Positions 1 through 5,044 of a stretch of 7,174 bases of DNA are shown piece by piece; position 1 is the first letter of the stretch; each line of letters begins with the position of its first letter. Source of the stretch: Phycisphaerae bacterium (GTDB lineage Bacteria > Planctomycetota > Phycisphaerae > Sedimentisphaerales > Anaerohalosphaeraceae). Where the stretch lies: NCBI GenBank assembly GCA_007121565.1, contig SKKI01000031.1, positions 1 to 7,174 of the forward strand. Direction: 5' to 3'. The notes beneath the pieces were generated by a model that searched no databases, was not told where the DNA came from, and was given only the letters and a program-made list of their open reading frames with translations. Both the position numbers and the translations under genes were made by a program.

Positions 1-1
1 A

Positions 2-508
2 AAACATAAAATTAATTATTGGGCAGAACGGTACTCTTACACCGAAGACGATCATCGTGTGGCTGAGTTGGGAAAACAGGCTCGAATTCAAGGTTATTTA
101 ACCAAAGATGAGTTGCTCCGTTTTTTCGACTGGAAAACTCGCCGCAGAGGTCGATCACGCTGTCTCAGGAATGACGAGAATTATATCAAAGAAATTACAC
201 GGTTTGCTTTTACTACTTCAGAAGACCGATTACGGATAGAAGTGCTGACCTTGCTTGATGGTGTTCAGTGGCCTATCGCATCGGCTATTCTGCATTTTGT
301 TTTTCCGGAAAACTATCCGATTCTGGACTTCCGGGCCTTGTGGTCTTTGGGAATTGAAAAACCTCCGCCATATTGCTTTCGTTTCTGGAAAGCATATACG
401 GACACCTGTAAGATGTTGTCAGAGGCAAATAATATCAGTTTGCGAACGCTTGACCGCGCGCTTTGGCAATATTCCAAAGAAAAACAAAGCGACCAGAAGC
501 CGGTTTAA
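2..508 (+). CDS. Hypothetical protein, 5'-truncated by window edge; HhH-glycosylase-like motif
   Basis: The reading frame is open from base 2, so the gene probably starts upstream of the window; a GTG at 59 is the first internal start candidate but has no convincing ribosome binding site, and the 19 codons before it look protein-like (residues NYWAERYSYTEDDH). About 168 residues are visible. Visible residues 84-97 read LLDGVQWPIASAIL, followed by YPILDFRALWSLG with an Asp at visible residue 109. This resembles the helix-hairpin-helix plus downstream Asp of HhH-GPD DNA glycosylases (LxGVGxxxAxxIL...D), but the usual LPGVG glycines are incomplete and there is no lyase-type Lys, so a glycosylase activity is only a guess. 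The C-terminal half is rich in aromatic and basic residues (FRFWKAY, RALWQYSK). The gene is clearly more AT-rich than everything after base 540, with AT-ending codons, which suggests recent acquisition. I do not recognise a named family. Confidence 0.7.
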   Translation, partial: KHKINYWAERYSYTEDDHRVAELGKQARIQGYLTKDELLRFFDWKTRRRGRSRCLRNDENYIKEITRFAFTTSEDRLRIEVLTLLDGVQWPIASAILHFVFPENYPILDFRALWSLGIEKPPPYCFRFWKAYTDTCKMLSEANNISLRTLDRALWQYSKEKQSDQKPV

Positions 509-530
509 TACTATATCTAAGAACTGAATT

Positions 531-608
531 ATGAAAGAATCAACGCCCAAAGGAATGCGGATGCATATCGGCCTGTTCGGTCGCCGCAATGTCGGCAAGA
601 GCAGATGA
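531..608 (+). pseudogene. Truncated hydF 5' remnant (25 codons, P-loop then stop)
   Basis: This short frame translates as MKESTPKGMRMHIGLFGRRN followed by VGKSR and TGA. It matches the first 24 residues of the intact HydF at 2233 except Thr for Ala at 5 and Met for Leu at 11. By eye the nucleotide match is 66 of 74 (531-604 against 2233-2306); five of eight changes are silent third-position changes, so this is a diverged copy rather than an assembly duplicate. The match stops inside the codon after the P-loop GKS, and the next bases run directly into the intergenic palindrome. The leader is also related: about 15 of 19 bases up to and including the ATG match, with GAACT nine bases before it (AACT at 522). 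It is most likely debris of an older or exchanged hydF copy. A translated leader peptide is possible, but nothing else supports it. Confidence 0.85.
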
Positions 609-611
609 AAT

Positions 612-660
612 GGTGGGCATGGCCCACCCTACGAACTAAAAACTAAGAACTACGAACTAT
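612..660 (+). repeat. Palindrome plus AACT heptad array, copy 1 (aspA leader)
   Basis: Bases 612-618 (GGTGGGC) and 622-628 (GCCCACC) form a perfect 7-bp stem with a 3-nt loop. CTAC follows, and then AACT occurs at 634, 641, 648 and 655, an exact 7-nt spacing, ending three bases before the aspA ATG at 663. The same layout stands before hydF (2180-2232). There is no Shine-Dalgarno: the last GAACT occupies its place. The element could be an interspersed intergenic repeat or a leader with a role in transcription or translation. What is seen is the structure; the role is unknown. Confidence 0.8.
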
Positions 661-662
661 TT

Positions 663-2060
663 ATGTATCGAACTGAAACAGATGCTTTGGGCACAACGGA
701 GGTGCCGGTCGAGGCGTTGTATGGGATTCATACGGCGCGGGCGGTGGCGAACTTTCCGTTTGTGCGGCGGCCTGTGCCGTCGGGGATGATCTGCGCTTAC
801 GGGCTTGTCAAGCAGGCGTGCATTGGCACGTGCGCCGATCTGGGCTGCTGGTCGGACGCGGCCAAGGTGGATGCGATGCTGCGGGCGTGCGGCCAGATGG
901 CCGCCGGGTCGCTGGACGAGCACATCCGCGTTGACCTGATGCAGGGCGGGGCGGGGACGAGTTTGAATATGAACGTTAACGAGGTGCTGGCCAACTGCGC
1001 GCTGCAACTGCTGGGCGAGCGGCCGGGGGATTATGGCCGGATCAGTCCCACCGAGGACATCAACCGCTATCAATCGACCAACGACACGTTTCCGACGGCG
1101 CTGAAGCTGGCGGCCATCGTCGGCATCCGGCAGCTTGAGCCGCAGTTGGTTGCCCTGCAGGAGGCCTTCCAGCAAAAAGAAAAAGACTTTGCCGACATTG
1201 TCAAGGTCGCACGGACCGAGTATCAGGACGCGGTGCTGACCACGCTGGGCCGTCAGTTCGGCGCCTGGGCCGAGGCCGTCAACCGCGACCGCTGGCGCGT
1301 CTATAAATGCGTCGAGCGTCTGCGGGTCGTCAACCTCGGCGGCACCGCCATCGGCACAGGTCTGGCAGCCGAGCGCAGCTACATCTTCGGCGTCACCGAC
1401 CGCCTGCGCGAACTGACCGGCATGGGTTTTGCACGGGCCGAAAACCTGCTGGAGGCCACGCAAAACTGCGATGTCTTCGTTGAGGTCAGCGGCATTCTCA
1501 AGGCCTGCGCGGCATCGCTGCTGAAGATCAGCGGCGATCTGCGGCTGCTGGCCAGCGGCCCGGACGCCGGACTGGGCGAAATTCGCCTGCCCGCACGTCA
1601 GGCCGGCTCATCGATCATGCCCGGCAAGGTCAACCCCGTCATCCCCGAAGCGGTCAGCCAGGCGGCGATGCAGGTGATGGGCAACGACGGCGTCATCGCC
1701 CAGGCGTGTGCGGCCGGCAGTCTCGAGCTGAACCCCTTTTTGCCGCTGGTCGCCGCCAATCTGCTCGACAGTATCGACCTGTTGACAACCGCCTGCGACA
1801 TCCTCCGTCGGCACTGTATCGAGGGCATCGAGGCCAACCCAGACCGCTGCCGGGCGGCCGTCGAGGCCTCAACGGCGATTGTTACCGCGCTGCTGCCGGC
1901 GCTGGGGTACGATCAATGCGGTCGGCTGGCCAAAGCCGCTAAAGCACAGAATAAGACGATTCGCCAAATTGTGCTCGAAGAACGCCTGCTGACCGAGACA
2001 CAGTTCGAACAGCTTATCAGCCCGGAGGCTGTCTGCCGCCTGGGATTTGTACGAAAGTAA
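663..2060 (+). CDS. aspA: Aspartate ammonia-lyase-like protein (aspartase/fumarase superfamily), HydF-linked
   Basis: A 465-residue protein of the usual length for aspartase, which converts L-aspartate to fumarate and ammonium in the cytoplasm as a homotetramer. The three conserved superfamily regions are present: GAGTSLNMN (96-104), RYQSTND (135-141) and the signature GSSIMPGKVNP (315-325), with Ser316 as predicted catalytic base and Lys322. LGGTAIGTG (225-233) is also present. Against my memory of Bacillus AspB (Thr101, Ser140-Thr141-Asn142, Thr187, His188, Ser318, Lys324) all positions align with an offset of two, except that Glu186 replaces His188 (Gln in E. coli). Leu101 also replaces the usual Thr of TSTNMN. 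The substrate may therefore not be plain aspartate. The start is fixed by the family N-terminus (D-x-LG-x-x-x-VP-x-x-A-YGI) and has no Shine-Dalgarno. The gene lies upstream of hydF in the same direction, separated by 172 nt of structured sequence. An ammonia-lyase beside hydrogenase maturases recurs in other anaerobes as I recall, suggesting ammonium supply for the azadithiolate bridge; that role is inference. Confidence 0.9.
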   Translation: MYRTETDALGTTEVPVEALYGIHTARAVANFPFVRRPVPSGMICAYGLVKQACIGTCADLGCWSDAAKVDAMLRACGQMAAGSLDEHIRVDLMQGGAGTSLNMNVNEVLANCALQLLGERPGDYGRISPTEDINRYQSTNDTFPTALKLAAIVGIRQLEPQLVALQEAFQQKEKDFADIVKVARTEYQDAVLTTLGRQFGAWAEAVNRDRWRVYKCVERLRVVNLGGTAIGTGLAAERSYIFGVTDRLRELTGMGFARAENLLEATQNCDVFVEVSGILKACAASLLKISGDLRLLASGPDAGLGEIRLPARQAGSSIMPGKVNPVIPEAVSQAAMQVMGNDGVIAQACAAGSLELNPFLPLVAANLLDSIDLLTTACDILRRHCIEGIEANPDRCRAAVEASTAIVTALLPALGYDQCGRLAKAAKAQNKTIRQIVLEERLLTETQFEQLISPEAVCRLGFVRK

Positions 2061-2064
2061 GAGG

Positions 2065-2090
2065 GTAGGCAACGGCCCACTGCGAACTGA
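2065..2090 (+). repeat. Degenerate third copy of the palindrome and GAACT
   Basis: Just after the aspA stop, GTAGGC (2065-2070) can pair with GCCCAC (2075-2080), with one A·C mismatch and a 4-nt loop. It is followed by TGC and GAACTGA. Layout and sequence match the palindromes at 612 and 2180 (arm, loop, GCCCAC, short spacer, CGAACT), but only one AACT unit remains. It looks like a decayed member of the same repeat family. It is not a strong terminator because no T-run follows. Confidence 0.5.
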
Positions 2091-2094
2091 AATA

Positions 2095-2179
2095 ACAAAA
2101 GCGCGGCAGCGCAAGCTGCCCGATAGAACGTCGCGCTGTGGGTAACGCAATCCGGCCGCTTGGGCGGTTCGGCTTTTGT
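2095..2179. other. 85-nt foldable intergenic element with 8-bp closing inverted repeat
   Basis: ACAAAAGC (2095-2102) and GCTTTTGT (2172-2179) are perfect inverted repeats at the two ends. Inside, GGCAGC-GCAA-GCTGCC (2105-2120) is a perfect 6-bp hairpin with a GNRA tetraloop, and CCGC-TTGG-GCGG (2156-2167) forms a second hairpin that two G·U pairs can extend. The core between them (2121-2151) is less clearly paired. A closed multi-arm fold suggests a structured RNA in the aspA-hydF spacer, or a small non-autonomous repeat with terminal inverted repeats. I compared it from memory with c-di-GMP, glycine, cobalamin and fluoride riboswitch cores and found no convincing match. Because the second hairpin is followed by TTTT, attenuation or termination before hydF is possible but weak. 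The active strand is not determined. Confidence 0.5.
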
Positions 2180-2232
2180 GATGGGCTAAAGCCCATCCTA
2201 CGAACTATGAACTTGGAACTACGAACTAAACT
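2180..2232 (+). repeat. Palindrome plus AACT heptad array, copy 2 (hydF leader)
   Basis: GATGGGC-TAAA-GCCCATC (2180-2197) is a perfect 7-bp stem with a 4-nt loop. After CTAC, AACT occurs at 2203, 2210, 2217 and 2224, again exactly 7 nt apart, and the hydF ATG follows at 2233. Compared with copy 1, the second stem pair is A-T instead of G-C, a compensatory change, and the loop differs completely while the stem and the GAACT units are kept. No Shine-Dalgarno is seen. Copy 1 shows the same order, units and spacing before aspA. Confidence 0.8.
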
Positions 2233-3474
2233 ATGAAAGAATCAGCACCCAAAGGAATGCGTTTGCATATCGGGCTGTTTGGACGGCGCAATGTCGGCAA
2301 GAGCAGCCTGCTCAATGCCATCGTGCGTCAGCAGGTCTCGATTGTCTCCGAATTTGCCGGCACAACGACCGACCCGGTCGAAAAGCCGATGGAACTGCTG
2401 CCCATCGGCCCGGTGCTGTTTATCGATACGGCCGGGATTGATGACGAAGGGGCGCTGGGCCAGTTGCGCATCGACAAGACCCGCAAGGCCATCGACCGCA
2501 CCGACATCGGGGTCATTATCAGCGACGGCGATTGGAATACCTTCGAAGAGACGCTGCTCAGTGAATTGCAGCAGCGCCGGGTGCCGGTCATCGCCGTGCT
2601 GAACAAGGCCGATCTGCATACGCCGCCGGCCGAACTGATTGGCCGGTTAAACACACAGCAGATTACCGTTACTGTCGTTTCCTCAACGACCGGCCAGGGG
2701 CTGGACGACTTTCGGGCCGCGCTGCTGGCGGCGGCCCCGGCAGAATTTATCGACAGCCCGCCAATCGCCGGCGATTTGGTCGGTCCGGGGCAAACGGCGA
2801 TATTGGTCGTCCCCATCGACAAAGAAGCCCCCAAGGGTCGGCTTATTTTGCCGCAGGTACAGACCATCCGCGACCTGCTGGACAGCGATGCGATGTGCAT
2901 GGTGGTCAAGGAGCGGGAATTGAAAGCGGCCATGGACAATCTCAAAACCCCGCCGGCCCTGGTGGTCACCGATTCACAGGCCTTTTTGAAAGTTGCCGCC
3001 GACACACCCCCGGAGGTGCCCATGACCGGCTTTTCCGTACTCTATTCCCGCTTCAAGGGCGATCTGATCACCCAGACCCTCGGAGCCATGGCGGTCGATA
3101 CCTTGCAGCCCGACGATAACATCCTCGTCGCCGAGGCGTGCAGCCACCATCCCATCGGCGAGGACATCGGACGGGTCAAGATTCCCCGCTGGCTGACCCA
3201 GTATGTCGGCGGTAAACTTCACTTTACCACTGTCCAGGGCCAGGACTTCCCCGACGATCTGACCCCGTACAAGCTGGTCATCCACTGCGGTGCGTGCATG
3301 TGGAATCGCCGCACCATGCTCAACCGGATTCTCAAATGCCGTCAGGCCGGCGTGCCTGTGACCAATTACGGCCTGGTCATCGCCTACAGCCTGGGCATCT
3401 TCCAGCGCGCCCTGCAGCCCTTCCCCGCCGCCCTGGCCGCAGCAGCACAACACCCCCGCCCCACATCCCGCTGA
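2233..3474 (+). CDS. hydF: [FeFe]-hydrogenase H-cluster maturation GTPase HydF
   Basis: HydF is the cytoplasmic GTPase scaffold on which the 2Fe subcluster made with HydE and HydG is completed and handed to apo-hydrogenase HydA. The 413 residues match the family length and its three domains. The N-terminal G domain has P-loop GRRNVGKS (17-24), switch I GTTTDPV (43-49), DTAG (65-68), NKAD (124-127) and a G5-like SSTTG (150-154). A middle dimerisation region spans about 180-265. The C-terminal cluster domain has C-S-H (303-305) and HCGAC (351-355), so Cys303, Cys352 and Cys355 should bind the [4Fe-4S] cluster, as in the CxH...HCxxC motif of the family. The tail after about 395 is Ala/Pro-rich and probably disordered. 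The ATG start is supported by the duplicated 5' end at 531 but has no Shine-Dalgarno. hydE, hydG and the hydrogenase itself are not in this window. All key residues are intact, so the gene should be functional. Confidence 0.97.
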   Translation: MKESAPKGMRLHIGLFGRRNVGKSSLLNAIVRQQVSIVSEFAGTTTDPVEKPMELLPIGPVLFIDTAGIDDEGALGQLRIDKTRKAIDRTDIGVIISDGDWNTFEETLLSELQQRRVPVIAVLNKADLHTPPAELIGRLNTQQITVTVVSSTTGQGLDDFRAALLAAAPAEFIDSPPIAGDLVGPGQTAILVVPIDKEAPKGRLILPQVQTIRDLLDSDAMCMVVKERELKAAMDNLKTPPALVVTDSQAFLKVAADTPPEVPMTGFSVLYSRFKGDLITQTLGAMAVDTLQPDDNILVAEACSHHPIGEDIGRVKIPRWLTQYVGGKLHFTTVQGQDFPDDLTPYKLVIHCGACMWNRRTMLNRILKCRQAGVPVTNYGLVIAYSLGIFQRALQPFPAALAAAAQHPRPTSR

Positions 3475-3475
3475 C

Positions 3476-3493
3476 ACTGAACATTCAGTTTTT
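3476..3493 (+). terminator. Weak candidate terminator after hydF
   Basis: ACTGAA-CA-TTCAGT is a perfect inverted repeat starting two bases after the hydF stop, realistically a 5-bp stem with a 4-nt loop, followed at once by five T residues and a second T-run at 3498-3502. An outer CTGA/TCAG pair (3471-3474 with 3494-3497) could extend it. The stem is short and AT-rich, so termination may be inefficient, but its position between hydF and the efflux promoter fits. It could alternatively be a small operator. Confidence 0.45.
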
Positions 3494-3503
3494 CAGATTT
3501 TTA

Positions 3504-3532
3504 TACACTCTAACTCGCAATTAAGGTATAAT
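3504..3532 (+). promoter_or_regulatory. Sigma-70-like promoter for the efflux operon
   Basis: TATAAT at 3527-3532 is a perfect -10 box in an AT-rich stretch of otherwise GC-rich DNA. At 17-bp spacing the -35 would be TACACT (3504-3509), only 3 of 6 to consensus, which suggests a weak or activator-dependent promoter. The start of transcription would be near 3539, giving a 5' leader of about 60 nt to the ATG at 3602. The inverted repeat TTATAC (3501-3506) / GTATAA (3526-3531) overlaps both boxes and could be a repressor site. No regulator gene is in the window. Confidence 0.5.
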
Positions 3533-3601
3533 GATGACCGAAGCGACCACGATTAAAATAGAGACCGGGACAGTACACATTGCTTGACGAAGCCTTCTTA
3601 T

Positions 3602-5044
3602 ATGTACCGCACGACTGAGCTAAGGATTACGGGGCGTTTTTTGATTGGGATCCTGGCCGTTGCTCTTGCCGGCTGCTCAGTGGCTCCGCGCGAGGCGATT
3701 GTTGATCCGGTGGATCTGCCGGGGGCCTTTTCGGACTCGGGCCGGGAGCCGCTGCCGGATCGCTGGTGGCAGGCCTTTGAGGACCCGGCGCTGGATGCAC
3801 TGATCGCCCGGGCGGTGGCCGAGAATTTCACTCTCCGCTCTGTCTGGGACCGGTTTTTTCAGGCCGAGCAGGAAGCGATCAGGGCCGGCGCCCGTCTGCT
3901 TCCGGAGGTGGACTATCACGGCTCGGCCAGACGCATCCGGCGGCAGACTCCGCGCGAGGGGGAGTATTCGACCGATTATGCCGTTGGCCTGAGCGCTTCG
4001 TATGAAGTGGATTTGTGGAATCGCCTCGGCTCGCTTGAAGAGGCCGCTGTGCTGGATGCTCAGGCGGCCCGTGAGGACATTACCGCCGCGGCGGTAACGC
4101 TCAGTGCGGCCGTGGCAAAGACCTGGTATCAGCTTGCCGAGGTCGTCCTGCAGGACCAGTTGATTGCCGAGCAGGCAGCGATAAACCAGCAGGTACTGGA
4201 GATTATCACGCTTCAATTTCGTCAGGGGCAGGTCGAGGCATCCAACGTGTTTCGCCAGCGCCAGCTTATTGAGGCCACCGAAGGGCAGCGCATCCGTGTC
4301 CAGCAGCAAAAGGCGCTGCTGGAGCACCAGTTGGCGATTCTGGTCGGCCGTGTGCCGGGCGACTGGGCCCCCGAGATGCCGACCGGGCTGCCGGCGTTGC
4401 CGGCGCTGCCGGCTGCCGGTGTGCCGTCCGATTTGCTGCTGCGCCGTCCCGATCTTCGCCGCGGCGCCAACGCTATCGCCGCCGCCGATGCGCGTGTGTA
4501 TGCGGCTGTCGCCGATCAGTACCCGCGCCTTGGATTAACGGCATCGGCCGAGACCGGCGCCGCTGGCATCGGGGATTTGTTTGACGACTGGGCCGGGACG
4601 CTGGCGGCCACTATTGTCGGCCCGCTGCTGGACGGCAGCAGACGCCGGGCGGAGGTCCGGCGCACAGAGGCCGTGCTGTCCGAACGCGTCAACACCTATG
4701 CCCAGCAGGTTCTCACAGCGGTTGCAGAGGTCGAAGATGCGCTGCGGCAGGAGCATCATCAGCTTCGCACCATCGCCAATGTCGATCGCCAGTTGGATTT
4801 GGCCGAGCAGGTCTACGAACGCACGCGCGAAAGTTATCTCAAAGGGCGGCTTGACTATCTGCGTGTGCTCGATGCGCTGGTGTCGCGTCAAACCCTGCAG
4901 CGCGACGCATTAACCGCCCAGCGTCTGCTGATCGAGCACCGCATCGATCTGTACCGTTCACTGGCCGGCGGCTGGGAACTGTCGCCTCCTGCGTCTGCGG
5001 CCGCCGACCCCGAGACTCACACATTTTCAGAGGACCAGCAATGA
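3602..5044 (+). CDS. RND efflux outer-membrane channel lipoprotein, NodT/TolC family
   Basis: A 480-residue outer-membrane factor that forms the trimeric exit duct of a tripartite pump. From the ATG at 3602 the protein has a basic n-region (to Arg12), a hydrophobic core (13-23) and a lipobox LAGC with Cys25; Ser26 at +2 predicts outer-membrane sorting. A TTG at 3584 would add six residues without a better ribosome site, so the ATG is preferred. Family landmarks are WWQAF-x-DPALDALI near the N-terminus, the SYEVDLWNRLGS strand-turn motif, and VPSDLLLRRPDLR, which opens the second of the two tandem OEP repeats. The helical segments are Gln/Ala-rich, as expected for the periplasmic tunnel. The extra C-terminal tail (about the last 20 residues, SPPASAAADPETHTF) is low-complexity. 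It is first in an operon with the adaptor (ATGA overlap) and the permease. The exported substrate cannot be told from this protein. Confidence 0.93.
   Translation: MYRTTELRITGRFLIGILAVALAGCSVAPREAIVDPVDLPGAFSDSGREPLPDRWWQAFEDPALDALIARAVAENFTLRSVWDRFFQAEQEAIRAGARLLPEVDYHGSARRIRRQTPREGEYSTDYAVGLSASYEVDLWNRLGSLEEAAVLDAQAAREDITAAAVTLSAAVAKTWYQLAEVVLQDQLIAEQAAINQQVLEIITLQFRQGQVEASNVFRQRQLIEATEGQRIRVQQQKALLEHQLAILVGRVPGDWAPEMPTGLPALPALPAAGVPSDLLLRRPDLRRGANAIAAADARVYAAVADQYPRLGLTASAETGAAGIGDLFDDWAGTLAATIVGPLLDGSRRRAEVRRTEAVLSERVNTYAQQVLTAVAEVEDALRQEHHQLRTIANVDRQLDLAEQVYERTRESYLKGRLDYLRVLDALVSRQTLQRDALTAQRLLIEHRIDLYRSLAGGWELSPPASAAADPETHTFSEDQQ
5029..5034 (+). promoter_or_regulatory. Shine-Dalgarno for the adaptor gene
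   Basis: AGAGGA lies six bases before the ATG at 5041, inside the last codons of the channel gene. It fixes the start of the adaptor within the ATGA overlap and points to translational coupling. It contrasts with the absence of such a site before aspA and hydF. Confidence 0.7.

Noticed and set aside
633..660. CRISPR array
   Set aside because: Units are 7 nt long with no spacer-sized unique segments and no cas genes.
657..1463. Long antisense frame (268 codons) opposite aspA
   Set aside because: Its composition (many Gln, Arg, His, Pro) is typical of the shadow of a GC-rich gene, and the forward strand carries an unambiguous aspartase with all signatures.
2121..2160. c-di-GMP (GEMM) riboswitch, suggested by the ACGCAA and CCGGCC words
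   Set aside because: The required order of conserved segments and the first-half core are missing; the similarity is limited to short words.
2095..2179. Integron attC site
   Set aside because: The ends do not fit the RYYYAAC/GTTRRRY core sites, and there is no integrase or gene cassette layout.
3531..3587. 18-codon upstream frame before the channel gene (starts MMTEATT)
   Set aside because: Its ATG overlaps the -10 box and would lie upstream of the predicted transcript start; there is no ribosome site.
3584..3601. TTG start adding six residues to the channel lipoprotein
   Set aside because: The ATG at 3602 gives a compact standard lipoprotein signal peptide, and the TTG has no better ribosome site. 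It cannot be fully excluded.
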